Shown: positions 1-6,841, numbered from the stretch's first letter. The stretch is DNA of 10,819 nucleotides from Candidatus Nitrosopumilus sp. (GCA_013002265.1 JABDKK010000087.1:1-10819); one strand, 5' to 3'. A program made the numbers and translations. The notes: generated by a model from the sequence alone, not told the origin.

Positions 1-54
1 GAACTGAATAGTTCTGCTAGAAATCAGGCAAACAGGTTCACATATGCTCTTTAG
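1..54 (+). CDS. possible 3' end of an unidentified protein (5' part outside window)
   Basis: Frame 1 is the only plus-strand frame open from the window edge. It reads 17 codons, ending in residues NRFTYAL, to a TAG at 52-54. The other two plus frames stop within the first nine bases, and the one minus-strand ATG here is followed at once by TGA. The tail is too short to identify. It could equally be a chance open stretch, so the call is tentative. Confidence 0.35.
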   Translation, partial: ELNSSARNQANRFTYAL

Positions 55-214
55 ATTCAAGCAATAGATCGTCCTGCTTGCTTGGTGGTATCAATATGTG
101 GAATTTACTAAAAAATGATACTCAGAAATTATAAGTTTCAAGAGTAGAATCACTTATGAATTAGTAAAAAATTTCAAGTGGAATATCTAATTGCTTATTG
201 AATTTGAAATAATT
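55..214. other. intergenic region with A-runs that could end the dehydratase transcript
   Basis: No gene is seen in these 160 bases. On the minus strand, downstream of the dehydratase stop codon, there are two T6 runs (plus-strand A-runs at 166-171 and 110-115). Such runs are the usual form of archaeal transcription terminators. A 6-bp inverted repeat (58-63 with 75-80, 11-nt loop) lies just after the possible plus-strand stop at 54, but no T-run follows it. No tRNA-like arms were found. Confidence 0.35.
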
Positions 215-1741
215 TTAAAGAACAGATTCTTTAGTTTTGAAAACTCGCTTAAAGTATTCAGATGGCTCATGTGGTTCTTCAACATCATTTGTGATACCGG
301 CCAAATGTTTTGCAAGATTCTTTTTGTAACCTACTTGCATTTGTCTTTGAATTTGAATTCTTTGTGCTTGCGGAGAACCTGCACCGTGCATTGATTCTGT
401 AAGATAACCAACTGCATTTCTACCAAGAGTCATGTTTTCAATTAATCTCAATATTCTCATTCTATTTTCAACATCAACGCCTTTTCTTCCTGCAAGATAT
501 TTTTTCAATAATGGTCCGGCCTCTGGATGTCTAAAGTCTTTTTCAGATGGAAGAGTTACTACCAATCCACCAGCAATGTCTTGTGCAAGTCTACTAATTT
601 CATATGGGAAACGAGTAACATTATGCTTGCAAACTTGAGCAAGCATATCATCATTAAGATAAACACCAGATTTCATCTTTTGACCTTGGTGAGAAGATGC
701 AATTCCTGCAGCAAAAATTGTTTCATTTAGATGAGTCATCTCAATAATTTTATCTTTGATATGTGAAACTTTTGGAACACCGTTGTAATCAGCAATAGTT
801 GCTGCTGCACCAATTAATACATCTCCAAGTCCAGTTTTACATACATAACTTCGTCTATGATAACAAGTAAAACGTTCAATAAGCATTGATGCAAATTCAT
901 ATTCTCCATTCATGAAAACTTTGTCCCATGGAATAAACACTCTATCTAAAATCATCAATGCTTCTTGTCCGCCATACTTTTCATTTCCAACATCGATGTT
1001 TCCTTCTTCCATACTTCTTGTATCACAGGACTGTCTTCCATAGATGTAAGTAACTCCATGTGCATCAGCTGGAATTGCTCCAACTACTGCCCAGTCCTTG
1101 TCATTCTCAGTTAGTCTAACTGTTGGCATGAGAATAATCCAATGTGAGTTGATACATCCTGTCTGGTGTGCTTTTGCACCAGAGACATAGATTCCTTTTT
1201 CATCTTTGTCAACTATTCTTGTAAACAAATCTGGATCATCTTGCTCTGATGGTCCCTTGCTTCTGTCTCCTTTAGGATCAGTCATGGCACCGCCGATTAC
1301 GAGATTCTCTTTTTGAACCATCTTTACAAATTCCAAAAATCGTTTATGATATTCAGTTCCATGTTTCTCATCTATTTCAAAAGTAGTTGAATGCAGTGAG
1401 TTTAATGCATCCATTCCAACACATCGCTGGAAGCATGTGCCTGTGTTTTGCCCAAGCTTTCTCTGCATTTTATTTTGCATTACCAAGTCCTGTGCACTTT
1501 CTGCAATGTGCAAAAATCTGTTAACTTTAAGTCCGGTAATTGATGAATCGGCAGAAGCCAATTCCTCTTCTCGCATTGCAAGATCATAAGTTTCTGCAAC
1601 TGCGTTAATTGATGGTCTGATCATTGGATGATCTACTGGCTCTTTTACTAATTCACCAAATAAGTAAACTTTGAGATCACGACCCCTCAAACTCTCTATG
1701 TAGTCCTCCCCTGATCTAATTGTCTTTAAGACATTAGCCAT
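215..1741 (-). CDS. abfD: 4-hydroxybutyryl-CoA dehydratase (vinylacetyl-CoA isomerase family)
   Basis: This 508-residue cytoplasmic enzyme uses FAD and a [4Fe-4S] cluster to dehydrate 4-hydroxybutyryl-CoA to crotonyl-CoA, a radical reaction of the 3-hydroxypropionate/4-hydroxybutyrate cycle. It is full length for the HpaB/4-HBD family. Candidate cluster ligands are C103 and C107 (CFQRC) plus H295 and C301 (YHRRSYVC). In the clostridial enzyme the ligands are known to be three Cys and one His. Here the His-to-Cys spacing is six, one less than I recall for the clostridial protein. Other family signatures are GGAMTDPKGDR near 150-160, MTHLNET near 335-341 and the acid-containing TESMHGAGSPQAQR near 448-461. 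The ATG at 1741 has a TATA box about 26 bp ahead, so the message is probably leaderless. The gene that activates its substrate lies 59 bp upstream on the same strand, which supports a role in carbon fixation rather than fermentation. Confidence 0.96.
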   Translation of the reverse strand: MANVLKTIRSGEDYIESLRGRDLKVYLFGELVKEPVDHPMIRPSINAVAETYDLAMREEELASADSSITGLKVNRFLHIAESAQDLVMQNKMQRKLGQNTGTCFQRCVGMDALNSLHSTTFEIDEKHGTEYHKRFLEFVKMVQKENLVIGGAMTDPKGDRSKGPSEQDDPDLFTRIVDKDEKGIYVSGAKAHQTGCINSHWIILMPTVRLTENDKDWAVVGAIPADAHGVTYIYGRQSCDTRSMEEGNIDVGNEKYGGQEALMILDRVFIPWDKVFMNGEYEFASMLIERFTCYHRRSYVCKTGLGDVLIGAAATIADYNGVPKVSHIKDKIIEMTHLNETIFAAGIASSHQGQKMKSGVYLNDDMLAQVCKHNVTRFPYEISRLAQDIAGGLVVTLPSEKDFRHPEAGPLLKKYLAGRKGVDVENRMRILRLIENMTLGRNAVGYLTESMHGAGSPQAQRIQIQRQMQVGYKKNLAKHLAGITNDVEEPHEPSEYFKRVFKTKESVL

Positions 1742-1763
1742 GTAATTTATTCATCTTTCTCGG

Positions 1764-1774
1764 GTATAAATATT
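1764..1774 (-). promoter_or_regulatory. TATA box for the dehydratase gene
   Basis: The minus strand reads AATATTTATAC here, centred about 27 bp ahead of the ATG at 1741. With the usual archaeal TATA-to-start spacing, transcription would begin at or next to the A of the ATG, giving a leaderless message. No Shine-Dalgarno site is present. The gene can therefore be transcribed apart from the synthetase upstream. A T5 run just after the synthetase stop (plus-strand A-run near 1789-1793) may help separate the two units. Confidence 0.65.
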
Positions 1775-1800
1775 CTATATTATGAAAGAAAAAGTCAGGT

Positions 1801-3897
1801 TTAGAGGCCGATTCTGACATCTAAAATACGACAGCCCTTGCCTTTTTCCATGACTAGAACAGGATTCATGTCAAGTTCTTTGATCTCTTTAAAGTCAGTA
1901 ACTAGTTGAGAGAGTCTTTGAATGCATTCAGAAAGTTTTGCGATATCTGAAGGCTTTTCTCCTCTAACTCCTTGCAATAGTTTTTGTGTTTTAATTGATG
2001 CGATCATGTCATCAGCTTCAAGATTAGTTACAGGTGCAAGCTTGAATGTAACATCTTTTAGAACCTCTACATAGATTCCTCCCATTCCAAGCATAATTAC
2101 TGGACCAAATCCAGGTTCAAGCTTTGAGCCAATGATTAGCTCCTTTCCACCTTTTACCATCTCTACAATCAATACACCTTTGATCTCTGCTTTCTTGTTG
2201 TATTTTTTTGCATTTTTGATAATTGTTTTGAATGCATCTCTTACTTCTGCATCACTAGTCAAGTTTACTTTGACACCGCCTGCATCAGACTTGTGAATGA
2301 TTTGCGGTGATGCAATCTTCATTACTACTGGATAACCAATCTTCTTTGCAACTTTGACTGCGTCATTTTCTGTTTTAGCCAAAGCACTTGAGGGCAATGG
2401 CAATCCATAAGCCTTGAGAACCTCTTGCCCCTCTTCTTCTAGAAGATTTGGCCTCTTTTCCTTTTTTACCCTGTCAAAAATTTTCTTTGCCTTTGCTTTG
2501 TTTACTTTGAACTTTGTAATTTTTCCATCAGGTGCTTTGACCCAGTTGGAAAATCTAATCATTGATGCAAGGGTTCTGATTGCACCTTCTGCGTATGTAT
2601 AGTATGGAACATTTCCATCAGCTAAAATCTCTCTGTTAGTAATTCCCTCATCTAGTCCCATTAGACTTGCAAGCATTGTTTTCTTGTATTTCTTTGACAT
2701 CTCAACTACTACTTCTGCTAGTTTGTCATAGTTGAGTGTTCCAGAAGGCGTACACATTGTAATTACAGAGCCTACCTTTGGATGTGTTAGCACTCTATCT
2801 AGCACATTGTGAAATCGATTAAAATCAGCATCACCTACAATGTCTACAGGATTTCTGGAGCTTCCCCAAGGAGGAATTACAGTATCTATCTTTTTCCTAA
2901 CACTAGTAATATCTGCCATCTTTATCTTCATCTTAGAGCATGCATCAGTTGAAATAATTGCAGGGCCTCCTGCGTTTGACACTATGACAAGGTCGCCAGA
3001 TGATGGCAGTGGTTGTTTTGAGAATGCAGTTGCATAATCAAATAATTCTTCCATGGTATCTACTCTAATTGCACCTGATTGTTTTAGCAATGCATCATAG
3101 ATTTCATCAGAGCCCATCAATGCGCCAGTATGTGACATTGCAGCCTTTGCTCCTTCTGGACTTCTTCCGGATTTAAGAACAAGTACTGGTTTTTTGAGTT
3201 TTTTAGTAATGTTTTTGCAAACTTTAAGAAATTCCTGACCATCTCCCATGTCCTCAAGATACATTACGATAACTTTTGTTTGCTTGTGATTTGCAAGTAT
3301 CTTTAGAATATCTACTTCGCTCATTACAGCTTTGTTGCCAAGACTTACAACTGCAGAAAAACCAATTCCCTGTGCACTTGCATCTTCAACTAGTGCTGCA
3401 CATATTGCGCCGCTTTGCGATACTAGTGCAATCTTTCCAGACTTTGGTGTAACTTTGAGAAAAGTGGAATTCATCATTGTCTTTGGATCAAGATTCATGA
3501 CTCCAAGACAGTTTGGTCCAATTACTTGGATTTTGTATTTTTTAGCAATATCTTTAATTTCTTGTTCGCGTTTTGCTCCTTCTTCGTCAACTTCTTTAAA
3601 ACCGGCAGTAATGATAACTACACCTTTAATTTTTTTCTTGCCACACTCTTCTAGTACTGGTGCGACAAGTGTGTTTTTGATAACAATTACTGCAAGGTCA
3701 ATTGGTTTAGGAACATCAAGTACGCTCTTGTATGCTTTTTTGTAAAAGACAGTATCACGTGATGGGCTAATTGGATAAACAGTTCCCTTAAAGCCGTTCA
3801 TAATGTTTGATGTAATGGTTGCACCTACACTTCCTCTCTTGTCTGAGGCTCCAATAACTGCAATTGATTTAGGAGATAAAATGACTGATTCGGCCAT
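1801..3897 (-). CDS. ADP-forming acyl-CoA synthetase, probably 4-hydroxybutyryl-CoA synthetase
   Basis: This 698-residue fused enzyme of the NDP-forming acyl-CoA synthetase superfamily joins an organic acid to CoA, splitting ATP to ADP and phosphate. The N-terminal CoA-binding Rossmann domain shows SIAVIGAS (11-18) and VIGPNCLGV (125-133). The succinyl-CoA-ligase-like domain holds SGAICAAL (162-169) and SHTGAL, with H256 the expected phosphohistidine. The C-terminal ATP-grasp domain (about 485-698) shows VMKIASP (525-531), HKSDAGGV (535-542), GFGPVIMLGMGG (596-607) and ELDMNPV (674-680). Nitrososphaerota use ADP-forming synthetases for both 3-hydroxypropionate and 4-hydroxybutyrate. The adjacent dehydratase points to 4-hydroxybutyrate, as in the corresponding Nitrosopumilus maritimus gene pair. 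Substrate choice cannot be read from sequence alone. The ATG at 3897 has a TATA box 24-33 bp ahead and no Shine-Dalgarno site. Confidence 0.92.
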   Translation of the reverse strand: MAESVILSPKSIAVIGASDKRGSVGATITSNIMNGFKGTVYPISPSRDTVFYKKAYKSVLDVPKPIDLAVIVIKNTLVAPVLEECGKKKIKGVVIITAGFKEVDEEGAKREQEIKDIAKKYKIQVIGPNCLGVMNLDPKTMMNSTFLKVTPKSGKIALVSQSGAICAALVEDASAQGIGFSAVVSLGNKAVMSEVDILKILANHKQTKVIVMYLEDMGDGQEFLKVCKNITKKLKKPVLVLKSGRSPEGAKAAMSHTGALMGSDEIYDALLKQSGAIRVDTMEELFDYATAFSKQPLPSSGDLVIVSNAGGPAIISTDACSKMKIKMADITSVRKKIDTVIPPWGSSRNPVDIVGDADFNRFHNVLDRVLTHPKVGSVITMCTPSGTLNYDKLAEVVVEMSKKYKKTMLASLMGLDEGITNREILADGNVPYYTYAEGAIRTLASMIRFSNWVKAPDGKITKFKVNKAKAKKIFDRVKKEKRPNLLEEEGQEVLKAYGLPLPSSALAKTENDAVKVAKKIGYPVVMKIASPQIIHKSDAGGVKVNLTSDAEVRDAFKTIIKNAKKYNKKAEIKGVLIVEMVKGGKELIIGSKLEPGFGPVIMLGMGGIYVEVLKDVTFKLAPVTNLEADDMIASIKTQKLLQGVRGEKPSDIAKLSECIQRLSQLVTDFKEIKELDMNPVLVMEKGKGCRILDVRIGL

Positions 3898-3920
3898 AGT
3901 TATGTTGCTTCTGAGGAATT

Positions 3921-3931
3921 TGTATAATAAA
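3921..3931 (-). promoter_or_regulatory. TATA box for the acyl-CoA synthetase gene
   Basis: The minus strand reads TTTATTATACA, centred about 28 bp ahead of the ATG at 3897. It lies in the 66-bp gap behind the RNase HI-like gene. The spacing predicts a leaderless or near-leaderless transcript. Confidence 0.6.
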
Positions 3932-3963
3932 GTTATTCATAGAAATTTCTGATCTCCAAAATT

Positions 3964-4320
3964 CTAGCTTCCCAGCATCTTTCCTGCAAGGTTTTCTTTT
4001 CGTGGAACCCAAACAATTGTAAGTTTTGAAATTTTTCCCATAATTGACCAAGCTTCACGTGCCAAATCTCGTAGTTGCTCATTATTTATTGCAAATTCAT
4101 GGTTGAGTTGGTTTACAGTATTTTTTGAATCGCTGTAAATTGTAATCTCATCATCAGAGTTTGCATACTTGTTTAGTGCAGAAATGATTGCCAGGTATTC
4201 GGCTTGATTGTTTGTAATCTCAGGCTCTTTTTCATAAAACGATTCTCCAGTTTCTTTTACAAAGTAGCCATATCCGCCATTGGGGCCTCCAGAGCCATCA
4301 ACATAAACACTAATTCCCAT
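3964..4320 (-). CDS. RNase HI-like protein, fourth catalytic aspartate missing
   Basis: This 118-residue protein has the RNase H fold pattern: YVDGSGG at 6-12 (D8), NNQAEY at 37-42 (E41) and YSDS at 62-65 (D64). These match the first three acidic residues that bind the two metal ions cutting RNA in RNA-DNA hybrids. The usual C-terminal motif, Asn followed by Ala-Asp, appears here as NLAGK, so the fourth acid is Gly at 113. It ends only five residues later, so the last helix is short. Activity may be lowered or altered, or another residue may serve; a non-catalytic RNase H-like role cannot be excluded. Its ATG at 4320 lies inside the end of the upstream gene (11-bp overlap). A GAGG Shine-Dalgarno sequence is 10 nt ahead, which marks it as an internal operon gene. 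Confidence 0.8.
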   Translation of the reverse strand: MGISVYVDGSGGPNGGYGYFVKETGESFYEKEPEITNNQAEYLAIISALNKYANSDDEITIYSDSKNTVNQLNHEFAINNEQLRDLAREAWSIMGKISKLTIVWVPRKENLAGKMLGS

Positions 4321-4588
4321 CTTTGTAAAGCCTCGTTATCTTTACACTTAGATTAACTACTAACATGTAAATGATTGTAGATAATCCTTGCGATACAATT
4401 GATGCCAAGTACGGATCATAATTAATTGTCAAGAAATAATATTGCAAAATCCATCTTGCAGCAGTATAAACTATTTCTCCAACTCCAAGTGATGTGACCA
4501 ATTTTTTTAGATCTTCTCGCAGTTTTACTGAATCAAGACTGCCTGATTCTAGTCGATATTTTTTTCTGTTATCAAGATAGAAGTCCAC
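4310..4588 (-). CDS. small membrane protein, or C-terminal half of a frameshifted four-helix protein
   Basis: This 92-residue reading frame opens with GTG at 4588. It has a basic soluble stretch (about 1-35) and two hydrophobic segments (about 36-55 and 62-85), ending in a positively charged tail. The family function is unknown. No Shine-Dalgarno site precedes the GTG, and the frame overlaps the end of the previous frame by 17 bp. Skipping one base in the overlap joins the two into a smooth 154-residue, four-helix protein: the previous frame's IYFSVFSG would run straight into FYLDNRKKYR. I think this is one gene with a +1 shift, real or from a sequencing error. Two separate overlapping genes remain possible. 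Confidence 0.6.
   Translation of the reverse strand: MDFYLDNRKKYRLESGSLDSVKLREDLKKLVTSLGVGEIVYTAARWILQYYFLTINYDPYLASIVSQGLSTIIYMLVVNLSVKITRLYKDGN
4331..4334 (-). promoter_or_regulatory. Shine-Dalgarno site for the RNase HI-like gene
   Basis: The minus strand reads GAGG, 10 nt before the ATG at 4320 and inside the previous gene's coding region. It matches the anti-Shine-Dalgarno end of archaeal 16S rRNA and supports this ATG as the start. Confidence 0.55.
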
Positions 4589-4775
4589 TAAATACAGAAA
4601 AGTAAATCACATAATCAGCTATTGTAGTATATGTTGTGTTAAGGTAGTCTGTTTGCCCGTCTAACAGCTGTGCAATTACTGCAGAAATTATTATTGATGC
4701 AGCAAATGCAATCAGAATATTTTTGTTTAATTTCAGATTTTCCTGCAGCACATCAGGTAACCATTTCTGTTGCAA
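4572..4775 (-). CDS. small membrane protein, or N-terminal half of a frameshifted four-helix protein
   Basis: This 67-residue frame has two hydrophobic segments (about 19-38 and 50-66). It ends abruptly inside the second one, just past the residues YFSVFSG. Only TTG (4775) or GTG (4751) is available as a start; neither has a Shine-Dalgarno site. The TTG lies 11 bp after the stop of the three-helix protein gene. The minus strand has a weak TATA-like CTAAAAAT near 4800-4807. Stopping inside a membrane helix is unusual for an intact protein and favours a broken or shifted gene continuing in the 4310-4588 frame. I do not recognise a function. Confidence 0.55.
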   Translation of the reverse strand: MQQKWLPDVLQENLKLNKNILIAFAASIIISAVIAQLLDGQTDYLNTTYTTIADYVIYFSVFSGLLS

Positions 4776-4786
4776 ATAAACTAAGT

Positions 4787-5071
4787 TCAGTCCAGTGTGA
4801 TTTTTAGGAATATCAACAAACCTGCTAATTCTGCAATTCCAACACCAAGCATGTATGGGAATATCTCATGTGAGAAAATCTCCTCCATTGAAAAGTATGC
4901 CAAGGCACCAATAATATTGTGCAAAAACAGCATAGCAGCAACTACAATCATTCCCAGTGGAAGCTGTGCACGAGTTTTACCATACATTCTTCCAAAAATA
5001 CAAATCAGAATTCCAAGAATGCCCATGTTTGCAATTGATACAATAGACAAAACTAGTGAGTTAGTCTCCAT
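4787..5071 (-). CDS. three-helix membrane protein paired with a winged-helix regulator
   Basis: This 94-residue integral membrane protein has three clear helices (about 5-30, 37-61 and 71-93) with short loops and no signal peptide. Length, three-helix layout and position directly behind a small winged-helix regulator resemble regulator-plus-small-membrane-protein pairs annotated in haloarchaea (DUF7521-type). That likeness is from memory and needs a profile search. The Ala- and Gly-rich helices and the Glu at about 81 inside the third one could matter for packing or ion contact. The ATG at 5071 is preceded by an excellent Shine-Dalgarno sequence, unlike the leaderless first genes around it. 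It is therefore probably co-transcribed with the regulator 25 bp upstream. Function unknown; sensing a membrane state for the regulator is a guess. Confidence 0.75.
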   Translation of the reverse strand: METNSLVLSIVSIANMGILGILICIFGRMYGKTRAQLPLGMIVVAAMLFLHNIIGALAYFSMEEIFSHEIFPYMLGVGIAELAGLLIFLKITLD

Positions 5072-5082
5072 TTAGTCAAAAA

Positions 5083-5088
5083 CACCTC
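5083..5088 (-). promoter_or_regulatory. Shine-Dalgarno site for the three-helix membrane protein gene
   Basis: The minus strand reads GAGGTG, a full match to the archaeal anti-Shine-Dalgarno core, 11 nt before the ATG at 5071. It lies in the 25-bp gap behind the regulator gene and shows that this gene is translated from a longer message. Confidence 0.65.
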
Positions 5089-5096
5089 TTGAGCTT

Positions 5097-5399
5097 TTAT
5101 TTACTTTTATCCAATTTTCCTTCAATTTCTTCTAATGTCTCCATGTTTACTTCAAGATATGTAGAGATAAAGTACATCACACCATACTTTTCTCCAACCT
5201 TAGTTATCATGTTATTTTTTTCAAGCACCTTGATGTGATGCTGAATTGCCTTGTAATCAAGACCAATCTCATTTGCCAGTTGATTGGTATTTTTTGGATT
5301 TTGTTTTAGTTGAGAGATAATTTTTAGTCGATTTAGTCCACCGCGTGAGCCTGCAAATACAAACCAAAGTAGTCTTTTTGCATCAGGATCATTTGCCAT
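5097..5399 (-). CDS. winged-helix (ArsR/HTH_20-like) transcriptional regulator
   Basis: This 100-residue DNA-binding protein has a compact winged-helix domain. A first helix with RLKIISQL (24-31) is followed by the helix-turn-helix at about 37-61 (NTNQLANEIGLDYKAIQHHI), whose second helix is the likely recognition helix. The wing is about 63-78 (MITKVGEKYGVMYFIS). A short acidic-basic C-terminal helix may dimerise. No cysteine pairs or other metal ligands are visible, so a metal-sensing ArsR role is not supported. The pattern is typical of small archaeal ArsR-like regulators that sit before a small membrane protein, as here. It diverges from the radical SAM gene at 5501 and could control both directions from the shared 101-bp gap. 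The ATG at 5399 is the natural start. Confidence 0.85.
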   Translation of the reverse strand: MANDPDAKRLLWFVFAGSRGGLNRLKIISQLKQNPKNTNQLANEIGLDYKAIQHHIKVLEKNNMITKVGEKYGVMYFISTYLEVNMETLEEIEGKLDKSK

Positions 5400-5427
5400 G
5401 AGTTATGAAAAATCTCCAAGTTTACGC

Positions 5428-5437
5428 CTAAAAGGTA
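5428..5437 (-). promoter_or_regulatory. possible TATA element for the regulator operon
   Basis: The minus strand reads ACCTTTTAGG about 33 bp ahead of the ATG at 5399. It is a weak match to the archaeal TATA pattern; the position would give a leader of only a few bases. Confidence 0.3.
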
Positions 5438-5462
5438 TTTTGTGTGTAAATGAAACTAGAAA

Positions 5463-5471
5463 GTATAAAAA
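5463..5471 (+). promoter_or_regulatory. TATA box for the radical SAM gene
   Basis: GTATAAAAA preceded by the purine-rich GAAA, a good BRE-TATA arrangement. It is centred about 34 bp before the ATG at 5501, so the predicted leader is 0-8 bases. Confidence 0.6.
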
Positions 5472-5500
5472 ACAAAACAAATAATTTTCATTGAAATCAA

Positions 5501-6382
5501 ATGATGTTAAACTATGATGCTCCTCTGTACAGACCTCCATCAGAAGCAAGATCACTGATTTTTCAAGTAACACTTGGTTGCTCATTTAACGAGTGCTCAT
5601 TTTGTGACATGTACAGATCAAAAGAGTATTCAGAAAGACCATGGGAGCAAGTAAAAGAAGAGATTGACATGATGGCAAAATATTTGCCTGACACCAGACG
5701 AGTTTTTCTTGCAGACGGTGATGCACTAAACCTTGATGCAGAGTATATGATTAAGATTGTAAAATACATCAGAGAAAAGTTTGCAAACATTGAGAGAATC
5801 TCTTGCTATGCAATGCCAATGAACATTCTAAAGAAGAAACCTGAGGAGCTCAAAAAAATGAACGAGGCAGGACTAGACATGTTCTATTTGGGAATTGAAA
5901 GCGGTTCGGATATTGTTCTAAAGAAAGTAACAAAGGGAGCGCTAGCTAAGACCATCATAAAGTCAGTAAACAAAGCAAAGGATGCAGGATACATTATGTC
6001 ATGTATGGTAATTTTGGGACTTGGAGGAAGAAAGTATTCCAATGAGCACATCAGGGGAACAGCCGAAGTTATCAGTGCATGCTCGCCAAATTATGTTGGT
6101 GCACTAACACTGTACTTGGAGAATGGGATAAAGCAAGAGTTTTTAGAAAAATATCAAGGAGAGTTTGTAAGAATTGACGATGATGAATCACTTGAAGAGC
6201 TTCGCGATTTAATCAGCCAGATAGATACAAAAGATGAGATTGTCTTTAGAGCAAACCACGGTTCTAACGCATACACAATCAAGGGAACATTCCCTCAAGA
6301 CAAACAAGAGATGTTAGACAAAATAGATTGGATGAAGCAGCACCCAGAGATAATGCGACCACAGGGACTACGTGGATTCTAA
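5501..6382 (+). CDS. radical SAM enzyme with a CX4CX2C cluster motif, function unknown
   Basis: This 293-residue protein is predicted to reduce S-adenosylmethionine with a [4Fe-4S] cluster to start radical chemistry. The cluster motif is C27-X4-C32-X2-C35 followed by Asp-Met-Tyr (ECSFCDMYR), with an Asn inside the longer gap, rather than the textbook CX3CX2C. Further barrel motifs are ADGDAL (71-76), YLGIESGSD (129-137) and ILGLGG (171-176). No B12-binding domain precedes the barrel and no extra cysteine cluster (SPASM or Twitch) follows it. It resembles stand-alone COG1032-type radical SAM proteins; the substrate cannot be inferred. Two ATGs lie in tandem at 5501 and 5504; either fits the TATA box. 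The gene is monocistronic, diverges from the regulator operon, and its last 15 bp overlap the end of the convergent gene. Confidence 0.88.
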   Translation: MMLNYDAPLYRPPSEARSLIFQVTLGCSFNECSFCDMYRSKEYSERPWEQVKEEIDMMAKYLPDTRRVFLADGDALNLDAEYMIKIVKYIREKFANIERISCYAMPMNILKKKPEELKKMNEAGLDMFYLGIESGSDIVLKKVTKGALAKTIIKSVNKAKDAGYIMSCMVILGLGGRKYSNEHIRGTAEVISACSPNYVGALTLYLENGIKQEFLEKYQGEFVRIDDDESLEELRDLISQIDTKDEIVFRANHGSNAYTIKGTFPQDKQEMLDKIDWMKQHPEIMRPQGLRGF

Positions 6383-6841
6383 ACTATATTGATTCAGATA
6401 TACAACTTTGAATATTCTAACTGAGTAATCGCCTTCAAAGATTTTCGTTGTTTTTCCATTATCAGTATTTAGTACTCTGAACTTGTACTCATAATCTCCA
6501 TCTTCAGCAACACTTGCTTGTGCAAAGTGAACAGGAGAATCATCTTTGAAGATTTGAATTATTACAGGGTATCCTTCCACATGGTTTGCAACGTTTCCTT
6601 CAACAAATCCCCATGGCAAGGTGTTTGATGTAGAAGCATGAAACAAAATGGTTGACTTTTCAAGTGCCATCGTGTCATTTAGTGGAAAAGTTTGTGTCTG
6701 TGGGTCATGTGTGTGACCATTGATTAGAACTTGGCCAACGTGTGGATGTGCAAATGCAGAACCAGCTGAAAATGACAGCAGCAAACTTACTGCTAACAAA
6801 CTTGAAAACAAAACAAACTTGTTCATATCAAAACCAGTCAT
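6368..6841 (-). CDS. small secreted protein, probably one beta-sandwich domain
   Basis: This 157-residue protein has a classic Sec signal peptide: Asp-Met-Asn-Lys, a hydrophobic core (about 9-28) and an AFA cleavage site near residue 31, leaving a mature part of about 126 residues. The mature part alternates beta strands (for example YPVIIQIFKD and GDYEYKFRVL) and ends with YSVRIFKVVYL. This is the layout of an immunoglobulin-like or carboxypeptidase-regulatory-like extracellular domain common in Nitrososphaerota surface proteins. It has no cysteines, no C-terminal membrane anchor and no sorting signal. Several His residues cluster right after the cleavage site (HPH, NGHTHD), which could bind metal such as copper, but that is inference. 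The ATG at 6841 fits a TATA-like CTTTAAGC 27 bp upstream; an internal ATG at 6826 gives the same mature protein. Confidence 0.75.
   Translation of the reverse strand: MTGFDMNKFVLFSSLLAVSLLLSFSAGSAFAHPHVGQVLINGHTHDPQTQTFPLNDTMALEKSTILFHASTSNTLPWGFVEGNVANHVEGYPVIIQIFKDDSPVHFAQASVAEDGDYEYKFRVLNTDNGKTTKIFEGDYSVRIFKVVYLNQYSLEST

Noticed and set aside
55..214. Possible small RNA in the gap next to the dehydratase gene
   Set aside because: Only a 6-bp hairpin without a T-run or clear promoter is visible, which is not enough to support an RNA gene.
3332..3745. 137-codon open frame on the plus strand inside the synthetase gene
   Set aside because: It lies antisense to the conserved CoA-binding domain and its translation has no domain pattern. 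It is a shadow of codon bias in the real gene.
3869..4051. 60-codon minus-strand frame bridging the RNase HI-like gene and the synthetase start
   Set aside because: It overlaps the RNase HI-like frame and the synthetase promoter, and translates to a low-complexity charged sequence.
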